DNA of 64,000 bases from Streptomyces sp. AC550_RSS872 (GCF_019049285.1 NZ_JAGMUL010000058.1:124001-188000); one strand, 5' to 3'; shown: positions 40,460 through 49,494, counted from the stretch's first letter. Notes: generated by a model from the sequence alone, not told the origin. Numbers and translations: made by a program.

Positions 40460-41026
40460 ATGGGGCGGGTGCGGACGGTGCTGGTCAAGCCGTGGGTGAT
40501 CGGGGTGCTGGTGCTGGCTGTCGCGGGGGCCGGCTTCGGGCTGTACTGGTTCCAGCCCTGGAAGCTGTGGCAGGACGAAACGGTCCAGGAGGCACTGCCC
40601 GAAACCGTGAACGCCTCGAAGGAACCTGCTCAGGCGCCTTCCGACGAGCCTTCCGCACCGGCCCCGGCCGGGCCCGTGACGCTGGCGAGCGGTGAGCTCA
40701 TCAGTCATGAGCATGCGACGACGGGCACGGTCAGGCTCGTGCGGCTGGCCGACGGCTCCCATGTCGTGCGGCTGGAGGACCTCGACACCAGCAATGGGCC
40801 GGATCTGCGCGTGTGGCTGACGGACGCGCCGGTGAAGGCCGGCCGGGCCGGCTGGGGGGTCTTCGACGACGGCGAGTACGTCAGCCTGGGCAAGTTGAAG
40901 GGCAACAAGGGCAGCCAGAACTACGTCGTGCCCGAAGACGTCGATCCGGCCCGGTTCAGCAGCCTCAGCATCTGGTGCGACCGGTTCGACGTCTCCTTCG
41001 GCGCTGCCGAACTCGCCCGTGCCTGA
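40460..41026 (+). CDS. Membrane-anchored DM13-domain protein
   Basis: 188 residues; an AGGAGGAGGGAC site lies upstream of the ATG at 40460. One N-terminal helix (VIGVLVLAVAGAGFGLYWF) anchors it, followed by a Pro/Ala-rich spacer and the DM13 domain (about 80-188): LEDLDTSNGPDLRVWLTDAP, VSLGKLKGNKGSQNYVVPED and SIWCDRFDVSFGAAEL. DM13 domains carry a conserved Cys and are proposed to act in redox or electron transfer outside the cell. A bidirectional hairpin follows. Confidence 0.9.
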   Translation: MGRVRTVLVKPWVIGVLVLAVAGAGFGLYWFQPWKLWQDETVQEALPETVNASKEPAQAPSDEPSAPAPAGPVTLASGELISHEHATTGTVRLVRLADGSHVVRLEDLDTSNGPDLRVWLTDAPVKAGRAGWGVFDDGEYVSLGKLKGNKGSQNYVVPEDVDPARFSSLSIWCDRFDVSFGAAELARA

Positions 41027-41044
41027 CCGGCCCTGACAGACGGG

Positions 41045-41078
41045 CCGGGCCCGCCTCCCCACGGGGGAACGGGCCCGG
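41045..41078. terminator. Bidirectional terminator
   Basis: CCGGGCCCG (41045-41053) pairs with CGGGCCCGG (41070-41078); inside is a second short pairing (CCTCCCC/GGGGG). It sits between the convergent DM13 and LAxTG genes. Confidence 0.75.
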
Positions 41079-41097
41079 TCGCGTCTCACCGTGGCGG

Positions 41098-42384
41098 TCA
41101 GGCGTCGGCGCCCGCCTTGCGGCGACGGGCGACGACCACCGCGCCGGCACCGAGCACGAGTGCCGCGCCGCCCGCCAGGGCGACCTTCGGCAGAACATCG
41201 CTCGAACCGGTCTCGGCGAGCGAGCCGTTGCCGCTACCGCCGGTTCCGTTCACCGGGGTGGTGGAGGTGCCGCCCTGCCCGGTGGTGTTGTCGGTCTTGC
41301 CGGGCTTGCCCTCGGCGTCCTCGACCTTGCCCGGGTCGCTGCCCTTGGCCAGGATCTGGAACTCGTAGTGGTCGAGGTCCGGGTAACCGCCGCAGGACTC
41401 GTCCTCGTTGACGTATTCGGCCGTGGCGAAGGCGGCGCCCTGTCCGGCCGGGATGTCTGCGTCGACCTTCAGCCGCAGCTTGACGTCGACCGAGGTCTTC
41501 GCCTCGAGGGAGCCGACGGACCATCCGCCCAGCAGGTCCATGTCGCGCCAGGTCGGGTTCGCGGCCGTGGAGAACTCCAGGTCGAGGTAGGAGTCGAGCT
41601 CCTCGAGGCCCTTGTCGTCGAAGGCGTGGACGGCGGCGTACGGGTACACCTCGTCCATCGTCTTGTCGGTGCCGTTGGTGACGCGCAGCGTGAAGTTCGC
41701 CGTGGTGCCGCCGACGACCTTGTCCGGCAGCCCGCTGACGACAGCGGTGAGCCTGGGCTCGGGGACGCACTCGCCACCCGGCTCCTCCCCCTCTTCGGCC
41801 TCGGCATCCGCCAGGGCCTTCTTCGCGTCGTCCAGCTTCTTCTTGGCCGCGTCCCGCGTCTTCTGGAGAAGGTCGATCTTCCGGGCCTGGGCGACACGGG
41901 CGTCGTCGTGGGCGGTCCTCGCCTCGGTGGCCTTGGTGTCGGCGGCGGTCTTGGCCTCCGCGGCCTCCTGAGCGGCCTTCTCGGCCTCGTCCAGCGCCGT
42001 CTGCGCCGCGGCCTTCTCCTCGTCGGTGGTGGCGGCGTCCAGCTCGGCCCGGGCGTCCACGACGGCCTGGTCGGCCTCGGTCTTGGTCTTCGCGGCGGCC
42101 TCGGCGGCCTTCTTGGTCTCGATGACCGCGGCCTTGGTCGGGTAGGTCTCCGCCTCCAAGCCCTCCTTGAAGAACTTGATGGCGTCGTCCACCGCGATGA
42201 CAGCGGCGTCGTATTCCTTCTGCGCGAGGTCGACGGCCCGCTCGAGCTCTTCGATCGTCGGCTTGGCCTGCTGCGTCTGCGCGGCCGGCTTCTCGTCGGC
42301 GAAGGCCGGCGCGGCCGAGAGGAGGACGACCGGGGCGGTCACGGCGGCGGCGACGGCAGTTGCGAGAACACAGCGAATCTTCAC
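41098..42384 (-). CDS. LAxTG sortase-anchored coiled-coil surface protein
   Basis: 428 residues. Signal peptide 1-29 (AAVTAPVVLLSAAPAFAD). Residues about 40-205 are a long alanine/lysine/glutamate coiled coil with heptad-like repeats (TIEELERAVDLAQKEYDAAV onward). A beta-rich domain (about 210-350) has two Cys residues. A Gly/Thr/Asn-rich wall-spanning segment leads to the sorting signal LAETG at about 389, a hydrophobic stretch (ALAGGAALVLGAGAVVVA) and a basic tail RRRKAGADA. LAxTG is the target of Streptomyces class E sortases, which also display chaplins. The combination suggests a stalk-like adhesin or wall protein. No sortase gene is nearby. Confidence 0.88.
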   Translation of the reverse strand: MKIRCVLATAVAAAVTAPVVLLSAAPAFADEKPAAQTQQAKPTIEELERAVDLAQKEYDAAVIAVDDAIKFFKEGLEAETYPTKAAVIETKKAAEAAAKTKTEADQAVVDARAELDAATTDEEKAAAQTALDEAEKAAQEAAEAKTAADTKATEARTAHDDARVAQARKIDLLQKTRDAAKKKLDDAKKALADAEAEEGEEPGGECVPEPRLTAVVSGLPDKVVGGTTANFTLRVTNGTDKTMDEVYPYAAVHAFDDKGLEELDSYLDLEFSTAANPTWRDMDLLGGWSVGSLEAKTSVDVKLRLKVDADIPAGQGAAFATAEYVNEDESCGGYPDLDHYEFQILAKGSDPGKVEDAEGKPGKTDNTTGQGGTSTTPVNGTGGSGNGSLAETGSSDVLPKVALAGGAALVLGAGAVVVARRRKAGADA

Positions 42385-42419
42385 AAAGGACCCCTGGTCG
42401 AGTGGCGGGAAAGCGCGAT

Positions 42420-42459
42420 GGGCGTCGCGCTCGCGGAGTGCTCACGCGGTGCGACGCCC
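42420..42459 (-). promoter_or_regulatory. Leader hairpin of the LAxTG gene
   Basis: GGGCGTCGC (42420-42428) pairs with GCGACGCCC (42451-42459), 36 bp upstream of the start codon, in the probable 5-prime leader. The rest of the 333-bp interval up to the DUF1326 gene at 42718 shows no gene. Confidence 0.4.
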
Positions 42460-42717
42460 CGGCGATCGTATGACCTGCCTGCTCAAGGCCACAGGGGGTT
42501 TCTCGCACCCCTGCCGGAAAGGTCTCCACGGCGTACGAATAAATGGCATGTACGGGGACAGTTGCCTGCGGAGGCCGCACTTCTTCTGTGAGTCATCTCA
42601 TCGTTGGGTGCAAGCTGGAAGGGAGACCGCCTGGTCATCCCCGGCGCGCGCTCGGGACACGCACGCGGTCTCGCCACTCCGAGTGAGCTCCCTCGGGCTC
42701 GGCAGGAGGGAAGCGAG

Positions 42718-43374
42718 ATGACAGATCAAGTCAGCACCAGTACACGCTGGCACCTGGCCGGTGACTGGTTCGACGTGTGCAAGTGCGCCATACCGTGCCC
42801 CTGCACGTTCGCCCAGCCCCCGACCTACGGCGACTGCGAAGGCGTGCTCGTCTGGCACATCCGGGAAGGCGGCTACGGCGACGTGCGGCTCGACGATCTC
42901 AACGTCCTGATGCTCGGCTCCTTCGTCGGCAACGTCTGGGCCGGCGAGCACACCGACGCGTACGCCGCGGTGTTCCTGGACGAGCGCGCCGACGAGCGGC
43001 AGCGCCGTGCACTCGGGGCCATCTTCGGCGGTGAGGCGGGCGGATGGCCGGCGCAGTTCGGGGAGATGTTCCACCCCGAGATGCGCGGCATGGACTTCGC
43101 CCCCGTCCACGTCGAGATCGACGAGGACCTCGCCACCTGGCGGGCCGAGATTCCCGGCAAGGTCACGGCCACCGCCGAGGCGCTCACCGGCCCGACGACG
43201 CCGGACGGCGCACGCGTCCAGGTCCACAACGCCCCGGGCGCCGAGGTCGGCCCCGGCCAGGTCGCCACCTGGGGGCGGGCAACCGCCGACCGCGCCGAGG
43301 CGTTCGGCTTCTCCTGGGAACGCTCGGGGAAGTCGAGCAAATACTTCCCGTTCGACTGGAGCGGTCCCGACTAG
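42718..43374 (+). CDS. DUF1326 domain protein
   Basis: 218 residues; GGAGGGAAGCG precedes the ATG. It opens WHLAGDWFDVCKCAIPCPC, the conserved DUF1326 start with a Cys cluster (CKCxxPCPC) likely to bind metal or form disulfides. Later YGDCEGVLVWHI and MRGMDFAPVHVEIDEDLATW are family motifs. No signal peptide. The family's function is unknown. It is convergent with a DUF2182 membrane gene; these two families often adjoin, suggesting joint handling of a metal or small molecule. Confidence 0.9.
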   Translation: MTDQVSTSTRWHLAGDWFDVCKCAIPCPCTFAQPPTYGDCEGVLVWHIREGGYGDVRLDDLNVLMLGSFVGNVWAGEHTDAYAAVFLDERADERQRRALGAIFGGEAGGWPAQFGEMFHPEMRGMDFAPVHVEIDEDLATWRAEIPGKVTATAEALTGPTTPDGARVQVHNAPGAEVGPGQVATWGRATADRAEAFGFSWERSGKSSKYFPFDWSGPD

Positions 43375-43426
43375 AGAGGACCCCGTTGCCCCGAAGGGCG
43401 TGCCCCCCCGGTGCCGGTCAGGTGAG

Positions 43427-44263
43427 TCACATGCCGCCCATCGACGGCATCGACCCCTGCAACCCCGGCAGCAGCCAGTCCTGGAACGGCGCGAGTACGG
43501 CGAGCACGACAAACGCGACGCCCACGCCCCGGGCGAGCAACGGGCCACGGGACCACAGCTTCTCCACGAAGATCACCACGGCCAGTCCCGCCATCGCGGC
43601 CACGTTCATCACTCCGAGCGGAATGAGGACGACCATCAGTCCCGCGCAGCAGCCGACACAGTAGGCGCCGTGATGGACGCCCACCCGAAGGTCGCGGGCC
43701 GGCTGCCGGAACCCGGCGTAGCGCACCAGGTGGCTCATGGGGTCGCGGCAGTGCCGCAGACAGACGTACTTGAGGGGGCCGACCTGATACAGGCCCGCGA
43801 GCAGGAACGACGCCGCGCCGATCCAGCGTCCGGCGGTCTGGTGGTCGTCCATCAGACCGCCGGTGAGGGCCAGGGCCGCGTAGGCGAGCAGCCCGAAGGC
43901 GGTCCACGTCAGCAGATACCCGCCCACGAACTCTCCGGTACGCACGGTCCGCGCCCAGCCGGAGGACTGCCGGCCGATCCCCCGCACCCACGTGATCGCC
44001 ACCGGCGCCATGGACGGCAGCATCATGGCCGCCATCATCGTCACCCACAGCAGCAGGAACAGCGGCAGCGCCATCCCCATCGTGCCCGGCTCGACCCCCA
44101 TGTCCCGGGCCTGCCCGATCGTCAGTGCCCAGGCGGGCACCGCGATCAGTACGACCAGGAACCAGGCGGCCGCGAGATCCCGAGCCGGCAGCAAGCCGCC
44201 ACCCGCTCCGGTCGGCGCGGGCGACCGGGCGGACGCGAAGGCGGAGGTCCGGCTGTGGCACAT
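43427..44263 (-). CDS. DUF2182 integral membrane protein
   Basis: 278 residues from the ATG at 44263, which has GCAGGAG upstream. About eight helices. Family features include MTMMAAMMLPSMAPV-like LLWVTMMAAMMLPSMAPV, YLLTWTAFGLLAYAA, and the Cys/His motif YQVGPLKYVCLRHCRDP with CVGCCAGLMVVL later, potential metal ligands inside the membrane. DUF2182 proteins are described only as predicted metal-binding membrane proteins. It forms a convergent pair with DUF1326. Confidence 0.9.
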   Translation of the reverse strand: MCHSRTSAFASARSPAPTGAGGGLLPARDLAAAWFLVVLIAVPAWALTIGQARDMGVEPGTMGMALPLFLLLWVTMMAAMMLPSMAPVAITWVRGIGRQSSGWARTVRTGEFVGGYLLTWTAFGLLAYAALALTGGLMDDHQTAGRWIGAASFLLAGLYQVGPLKYVCLRHCRDPMSHLVRYAGFRQPARDLRVGVHHGAYCVGCCAGLMVVLIPLGVMNVAAMAGLAVVIFVEKLWSRGPLLARGVGVAFVVLAVLAPFQDWLLPGLQGSMPSMGGM

Positions 44264-44314
44264 GGGGGTGCACTCCTGCGGCTGGTTCCAGGACAGCACG
44301 CATCTCTCTTGCTG

Positions 44315-45055
44315 TCACCAGTTGGTGGCGGCGTCCATCTCCTGCTGCCAGTAGGTGACCTTGAGGGAGTCGTCGACGTAGAGGCCCTTCGCGGGCAGCG
44401 ACGGGTGGGCGGACGTGCCGACGCTCCCGCTCATGGAGCGGCCGAAGAAGGAGACGGCCAGGGACTTCTCGGTCCGGCCGCCCGAGGCGCTGCCGTCGGT
44501 GGCGGACAGGCTCACGGACGCGTACCCGGACTCGCCCGGTGCGAGGGTGACCACCGCCTGCGGCTGCGACTCCTCGATGACCGGAGGCACGGACTGGGCC
44601 TCACCGAAGCGGACAGCGGGGTAGCCGTAGAGGAAGCAGGTCTTGCTGCCGGTGTTGGTCACGGTGAGCAGCATGTGGTTCACGGGGCGGTTCAGCGGGG
44701 CCGCGACCGTCTTGGTGTTGGACCCCTCGCACGTGACGTCCTTGCTGGAGGAGGCGGGCGCGTTCGCCGCGGGGGTCTTGGCGCCGGAACCCGCGTCGGC
44801 GGCGGCATCGCCACCGGAGGTGGACGAGGACGAGGACGAGTCGGCGTCGGTGCCGCCGCTCGCACCCGCACTCGCACTCGCACTCGTGGAAGGGGCCACG
44901 GAGGAGGAGTTCGTAGCGGCGCCCGTGGCGGTTGCCTCGCTCCGGACGCCCGTTCCGTCGTTGCACGCGGTCAGCGAGAGCGTGGCGATGGCGACGGTCG
45001 CGGCGGCGGCGAGGACACGCTTGCGGCGAGTACGGGAGGTACGGATATCGGACAT
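44315..45055 (-). CDS. DUF4232 lipoprotein
   Basis: 246 residues; AGGGG precedes the ATG. The signal peptide ends in lipobox LTAC. A Ser/Ala/Thr/Asp low-complexity linker of about 70 residues (encoded by short tandem CGCACT-type repeats near 44870) leads to a DUF4232 domain (about 105-246), with CEGSNTKTVAAPLNRPVNHM, TNTGSKTCFLYGYPAV and FFGRSMSG. DUF4232 proteins are abundant exported actinobacterial lipoproteins of unknown role. It is divergent from the XRE-membrane gene, with 187 bp between. Confidence 0.87.
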   Translation of the reverse strand: MSDIRTSRTRRKRVLAAAATVAIATLSLTACNDGTGVRSEATATGAATNSSSVAPSTSASASAGASGGTDADSSSSSSTSGGDAAADAGSGAKTPAANAPASSSKDVTCEGSNTKTVAAPLNRPVNHMLLTVTNTGSKTCFLYGYPAVRFGEAQSVPPVIEESQPQAVVTLAPGESGYASVSLSATDGSASGGRTEKSLAVSFFGRSMSGSVGTSAHPSLPAKGLYVDDSLKVTYWQQEMDAATNW

Positions 45056-45242
45056 GTTTGCTGCGCCCCTTCGGTGTTCGGGTTGCGGTGGTGATTGGAT
45101 GACCGAAGCTTGTGAGGTGATCCGTCCCAACCGCCACTGATGGCGGGGAGTTAGGGACGATGGAACGCCGAAACGCGCTCTGACCAGGGAGAATGCAAGG
45201 GCTCTGGAACGCGTGAATGGGATGCGGGGACAAGGGGACCGG

Positions 45243-46661
45243 GTGTCAGGGGCAATGGGGGCGGGGGAGACGGAGGCGTTCGCACGGCTGTTGCGTGACC
45301 TCAAGGACCGCTCGGGACTCAGCTACGGGGCGCTCGCCAAGCGTCTGCACATGAGTACGTCGACACTGCACCGCTACTGCAACGGCACCGCCGTGCCGAC
45401 CGCCTACGCACCGGTCGAGCGCCTCGCGAGGGTCTGCCGGGCGACGCCGGAGGAGCTGGTGGAGCTGCACCGGCGCTGGATCCTGGCGGACGCGGCACGC
45501 GGACGCGGGACGGATCAGGCAGCGGCGGGCCCGGCTCAAGGTGCGGTCGCCTCAGCCGACGTGCCGCAAGCGGCGGCCCCCGCCGCGTCGGCCGTACCCC
45601 ACGGACCGAGCGAGGACGCAGACAGGGACGGGGACGAGGGCGAGAACGAGGACAAGGGCAAGGACAAGGGCGAGGACGAGGACGACAACGGCGGTCCGGT
45701 CGTCTTCGGGCCTTCGGGCGCGGTCACGCAGCCCCGCCGCCCCCTTCGTCGCCGTACCGCACTGATCGCCTCCGTCGCGGCCGCCGCCGTGCTGGGAGCC
45801 GTGGTGCTCGCCGTGCGACTACCGTTCGGCGACGGCGGGGGCGACCGGCCGGTGGGGCAGGGGGCCACCGCGACGGAGGAGACGGTCGGCACGGCCGGCA
45901 CCGGGAAGTCCTCCCCTGTTCCGTCCCCGAGCGGAAAGACGAGGAAGCCGTCGCCGTCCTCATCGGCCTCCGCCTCCCCCACCGGGTCCGCGAGCGCCGG
46001 GTCCGGCACCTCGGCCGGCGGCGGACAGAACTCGGCCGGGCCCACCGGCGACAGCGACGCCGTCCCGCTGACGGTCGACGTCCGTCCCTACGTCTACGAC
46101 AGCCCGTGCAGTCAGCACTTCCTCGTCGACAGCGAACCCGAACACGTCGGTCCGCCGGCCGGCGAGCAGGACGCCCAGCGCTGGTCCAAGGCGTACGGGG
46201 CGATCTCCTCGAACGAGCAGCGGGTCGCCCTCACCGTCCAGGGCACCGGCGAGGAGACCGTCGTCCTGAAGGCGTTGCACATACGCGTGATCTCGAAGGG
46301 CGCGCCGCCCGGCTGGAACGAGTACGCGATGGGCTCCGGATGCGGCGGTGACGTCCAGACCAGGTCGTTCGACGCCGACCTGGACAAGGGCAGCCCCAGC
46401 CTCACCGTCGCGAACGGCCAGCGCGACTTTCCGTACTCGGTCAGCGAGTCCGACCCCGAGGTCTACTACGTCACCGTCCATACGACGGCGTACGACGTCC
46501 GCTGGGACCTCGCTCTGGACTGGTCCAGCGGCAGCCGCAGCGGCACTGTCCGCATCGACAACGGCGGCACCCCGTTCCACACCAGCGCCAAGGTCGGCGG
46601 CAAGGCCTACGACTATCCCCTGGGCGGCGGCGAGTGGATCGAGACACCGCCGAATCAGTAG
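45243..46661 (+). CDS. XRE-type HTH membrane protein with an exported C-terminal domain
   Basis: 472 residues from the GTG at 45243 (AAGGGGACC upstream); a start 10 codons earlier is possible. The N-terminus is a helix-turn-helix (FARLLRDLKDRSGLSYGALA, KRLHMSTSTLHRYCNG) of the type paired with conservons and signalling proteins. An acidic Asp/Glu/Lys run (about 125-150) precedes one helix (TALIASVAAAAVLGAVVLAV, about 170-190). Beyond it is a Ser/Gly/Pro-rich linker and a domain of about 190 residues (VDVRPYVYDSPCSQHFLV to GGEWIETPPNQ) with two Cys pairs. The layout suggests a one-component regulator sensing outside conditions. No known family for the outer domain was recognised. Confidence 0.8.
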   Translation: MSGAMGAGETEAFARLLRDLKDRSGLSYGALAKRLHMSTSTLHRYCNGTAVPTAYAPVERLARVCRATPEELVELHRRWILADAARGRGTDQAAAGPAQGAVASADVPQAAAPAASAVPHGPSEDADRDGDEGENEDKGKDKGEDEDDNGGPVVFGPSGAVTQPRRPLRRRTALIASVAAAAVLGAVVLAVRLPFGDGGGDRPVGQGATATEETVGTAGTGKSSPVPSPSGKTRKPSPSSSASASPTGSASAGSGTSAGGGQNSAGPTGDSDAVPLTVDVRPYVYDSPCSQHFLVDSEPEHVGPPAGEQDAQRWSKAYGAISSNEQRVALTVQGTGEETVVLKALHIRVISKGAPPGWNEYAMGSGCGGDVQTRSFDADLDKGSPSLTVANGQRDFPYSVSESDPEVYYVTVHTTAYDVRWDLALDWSSGSRSGTVRIDNGGTPFHTSAKVGGKAYDYPLGGGEWIETPPNQ

Positions 46662-46683
46662 AGACCCGCGCGGGACCCCGTTC

Positions 46684-47316
46684 TCAGGCGCCCGTTTCGG
46701 GCAGTGAGGTGCTGCCGGGGGCGAGTTGGCAGGTGCCGGATCTCGATGTCCCGTCCTGTCCCCTCAGTTCCACGACGACCTGGCCGTCGGCGTCCTGGCT
46801 GTAGGCGACCGTGCAGGTCAGCTGGCGCAGAGCGGTGTTGTCCAGGGCCTTCAGGGCGAGGGGCAGGTGGGTCGTGACCCGGCCGTTCGAGGAGGGTTCG
46901 ACCTTGACGGTTCCGCCGGGGCGGGGACTGGGGAGGGCGGTGGTCAGGCCGGCGGCCCGGTCCTCCTCCCGGGGACCGGCGAGCAACGCCAGGACGACCT
47001 TCTCCGTCGGCACCGGGCCGGCCGTGTCGTCGAGGTTCTGGTCTCCGGAGCCGGAGCCGGAGTCGATGCCTCCGGTGGCGAACTCGGCCGGGGGCTGCGT
47101 CGACCGGATCACGGTGCTCAGTCCTCCGTCGGGAGAGCGGAAGAAGAGCAGCATGTCGTGGTCGCGGTCGAGGAAGGCCTGGAAGCTGGCGGGGCCGCCC
47201 GCCTCGATGACGTCGGTCTCCTGGATCCCGCAGCCGCCGAGCAGCACCGCGGTCGCAGCAACGGCGAGGGCGAGGGCGACGGCCGCCGTTCTCCGGCGCT
47301 TGCGCGCACGCCTCAT
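46684..47316 (-). CDS. Lipoprotein at the end of the MurJ/two-component run
   Basis: 210 residues; its ATG overlaps the kinase stop (ATGA). Signal AAVALALAVAATAVLLGGC with lipobox LGGC. The mature protein includes VIEAGGPASFQAFLDRDHDM and TEKVVLALLAGPREEDRAAGL, the latter reminiscent of GerMN-type lipoprotein domains, and a Cys pair (LTCTVAY ... GTCQLAP). Its placement after regulator and kinase recalls afsQ-type loci, where a lipoprotein tunes the kinase. Confidence 0.85.
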   Translation of the reverse strand: MRRARKRRRTAAVALALAVAATAVLLGGCGIQETDVIEAGGPASFQAFLDRDHDMLLFFRSPDGGLSTVIRSTQPPAEFATGGIDSGSGSGDQNLDDTAGPVPTEKVVLALLAGPREEDRAAGLTTALPSPRPGGTVKVEPSSNGRVTTHLPLALKALDNTALRQLTCTVAYSQDADGQVVVELRGQDGTSRSGTCQLAPGSTSLPETGA

Positions 47317-48791
47317 CCCCCGGCCTCCTCCGCGTGAAGCGGTATCTCGACGGTGAAGACAGCACCGCCCCCCGGCAGGTTCCCCGCACGGATCGTTCCG
47401 TCGTGCAGTCTGACGTTCTCCAGGGTGATCGCCAGGCCCAGGCCGCTGCCCGCCGTGCGGGTGCGGGCCGCGTCGGCCTTGTAGAAGCGGTCGAAGATGT
47501 GCGGGAGGGCTTCGGGGCGGATGCCGGGGCCGCTGTCCATGACCTCGGTGATCAGCACCGGCTCGCCCGCGGAGCTCGCCTCGGTGCGCAGGCGTACCGT
47601 GACCGGCGCGCTGCCGTGGCGCAGGGCGTTGCCCACGAGGTTGGCGACCACGAGGTCGAAGCGGCGCGGATCGAGGCGGGCGCGGATGCCGTCGGGGAGG
47701 TCGGTGCGGACTCGGGCGTCGGTCCAGTGGCGGTTGTGGAGGGTCTTGCGGATGGTCTCGGCGACGTCGACCTCGTCGGCGTTCAACTCGGCCGCGCGGG
47801 CGTCGAAGCGGGAGATCTCCATGAGGTCCTCGACGAGCACGGCGAGCTTTCCGGTCTCCGCGCTGACCAGCCGGACGGCCCGGGCGGTGTCGGCGTCCAG
47901 GTGGTCCGCGTCCTCGTCGAGGACCTCGGTGACGGCGAGCATTCCGGCGAGCGGGGTGCGCAGTTCGTGGGAGACGTCGGAGGCGAAGCGGCGGGCGCGG
48001 GCCTCGGCGTCGCGCAGCTCCCGTACGGAGTGCTCGAGTTGGGCGGCGGACTCGTTGAAGGTGTGGGCCAGGTCCGCCAGTTCGTCGCTGCCGCGCACCG
48101 GGATCCGGGTGTCGAGCCGGCCGCTGCCCATGCTCCGGGCGGCCTGGCTCAGTTCGCGGACCGGGCGCAGCACGCTGCGCGCGGCGATCAGGCCGGGTAG
48201 CAGCGCGACGGCGAGGCCGGGCAGGGCGCCGTCGCGGGCGGCCATGAGGAGGGCGTCGACGTTGACCTGTTCGTCGGTCATCCGCATGACGGCGTAGAGG
48301 ACGAGTCCGCTGGGCAGCAGGCTGTACGGGCCGGTCTTGAAGACCATGGGCATGGCGATGGTCAGGTAGGGGACGCCGTCCTTGACGACGCGCTGGAAGC
48401 TTCCGTGCGGGTCGGCCCGCGCGGCGCGGCGCAGTTCGGGGGTGATGACGGTGGACACGGGGTTCTCGCCCGAGGAGGCGCGGACCGAACCGTATTCGGC
48501 GAACACCACCCAGGGGTGCGGCTTGCCCTTGCGGGCGATGTCCCGCAGGAACTGCTCCAGGCCCTCCCCTCCCTGCACGGGCAGCGCGAAGCCCGTCTGC
48601 TGGACGTGGTCGCGGAACGACGTGACCGCCGTGTCCTGCGCGGTTTGCAGCACCGCGTTACGGGCCTCGCGGTAGGTCAGCGCGGCCGTCGTGCCCGCGC
48701 TGACGGCGGCGACCAGCAGGAAGGCGAGCAGCAGACGGGTGCGCAGCCCGAACGCCCTGGCCCGCCGCGACCGCTGGGGGCCGGTGCTCAC
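47313..48791 (-). CDS. Sensor histidine kinase
   Basis: 492 residues from a GTG overlapping the response-regulator stop (GTGA). Helix one (LLLAFLLVAAVSAGTTAAL) and helix two (GALPGLAVALLPGLIAA) flank an extracytoplasmic domain of about 200 residues. A HAMP domain follows (SQAARSMGSGRLDTRIPV). His275 lies in SDVSHELRTPLAG. ATPase motifs: N box VVANLVGNALRHG, G1 DSGPGIRPEA, F box HIFDRFYKAD, G2 GSGLGLAITLENV. All functional residues are present, unlike the systems at 16-27 kb. Confidence 0.93.
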   Translation of the reverse strand: MSTGPQRSRRARAFGLRTRLLLAFLLVAAVSAGTTAALTYREARNAVLQTAQDTAVTSFRDHVQQTGFALPVQGGEGLEQFLRDIARKGKPHPWVVFAEYGSVRASSGENPVSTVITPELRRAARADPHGSFQRVVKDGVPYLTIAMPMVFKTGPYSLLPSGLVLYAVMRMTDEQVNVDALLMAARDGALPGLAVALLPGLIAARSVLRPVRELSQAARSMGSGRLDTRIPVRGSDELADLAHTFNESAAQLEHSVRELRDAEARARRFASDVSHELRTPLAGMLAVTEVLDEDADHLDADTARAVRLVSAETGKLAVLVEDLMEISRFDARAAELNADEVDVAETIRKTLHNRHWTDARVRTDLPDGIRARLDPRRFDLVVANLVGNALRHGSAPVTVRLRTEASSAGEPVLITEVMDSGPGIRPEALPHIFDRFYKADAARTRTAGSGLGLAITLENVRLHDGTIRAGNLPGGGAVFTVEIPLHAEEAGG

Positions 48792-49471
48792 AGCGGACCG
48801 AAGCGGTAGCCGAAGCCCCGCAGCGTCTGGACGTAGCGCGGGCTGCCGACCTGGTCCTCGATCTTGCCGCGCAGCCGGGCGACACAGGCGTCCACCAGCC
48901 GGGCGTCGCCGTGGTAGCTGTGGTCCCAGACGTGCTCCAGCAGCTGCTGTCTGCTGAACACCTGCTCGGGGGCGGCGGACAGGTGCAGCAGGAGCTTGAG
49001 CTCCGAGGGCGCGAGCGCGAGCGGCCGGCCGGCCTTGGCGACGGTCAGTCCGCCGCGGTCGATGGTGAGTTCGCCGTGGACCTCGACGGCCGCACGGTCC
49101 TGGCCGTCGTCGTCCAGGCGGCGCAGTACGGCACGGATGCGGGCCTCGATCACCTCGGTGCGGGCGGGTTTGACGATGTAGTCGTCGGCCCCGGCTTCCA
49201 GGCCGATGACCACGTCGAAGTCGTCGCCGCGCGCGGTGAGCATGATGATCGGCAGCTGGCTGCGCTCGCGGACCCGCCGGCAGACCTGGACACCGTTCAT
49301 GCCGGGCAGCATCAGGTCCAGCAGGAGCAGGTCGGGGCGGAACTCGGCCATCGCGGCGAGGCCGGCCTCGCCGGTCGCGGCCGCCCGTACCTCGTGGCCG
49401 CGGCGGCGCAGACCGAGTTCGACCCCCTCGCGTACGGAAGGGTCGTCCTCGATGAGGAGCACGCGGGACAT
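48788..49471 (-). CDS. OmpR-family response regulator, intact
   Basis: 227 residues from the ATG at 49471. Receiver 1-115 with acidic pair EDD (8-10), phosphoacceptor Asp52 (LLLLDLMLPGMNG), switch Thr (IIMLTARGDD) and Lys in DDYIVKPA. Winged helix about 130-227 (LAPSELKLLLHLSAAPE ... TLRGFGYRFGPL). Sequence style is AfsQ1/CseB-like. It follows MurJ by 23 bp and overlaps its kinase, so FemX, MurJ, regulator, kinase and lipoprotein may be one transcript, linking lipid II handling to signalling. Confidence 0.94.
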   Translation of the reverse strand: MSRVLLIEDDPSVREGVELGLRRRGHEVRAAATGEAGLAAMAEFRPDLLLLDLMLPGMNGVQVCRRVRERSQLPIIMLTARGDDFDVVIGLEAGADDYIVKPARTEVIEARIRAVLRRLDDDGQDRAAVEVHGELTIDRGGLTVAKAGRPLALAPSELKLLLHLSAAPEQVFSRQQLLEHVWDHSYHGDARLVDACVARLRGKIEDQVGSPRYVQTLRGFGYRFGPL

Positions 49472-49494
49472 CAGCGGTTCTCCCTCGGTGATGG

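Noticed and set aside
44865..44890. Short CGCACT repeats as a CRISPR or VNTR
   Set aside because: Too short, no spacers, and they encode the Ser/Ala linker of the DUF4232 lipoprotein.
45635..45710. Tandem GAGGAC/GACAAGGGC repeats as a possible repeat-type regulatory element
   Set aside because: They lie in frame inside the XRE-membrane gene and simply encode an acidic Asp/Glu/Lys linker.
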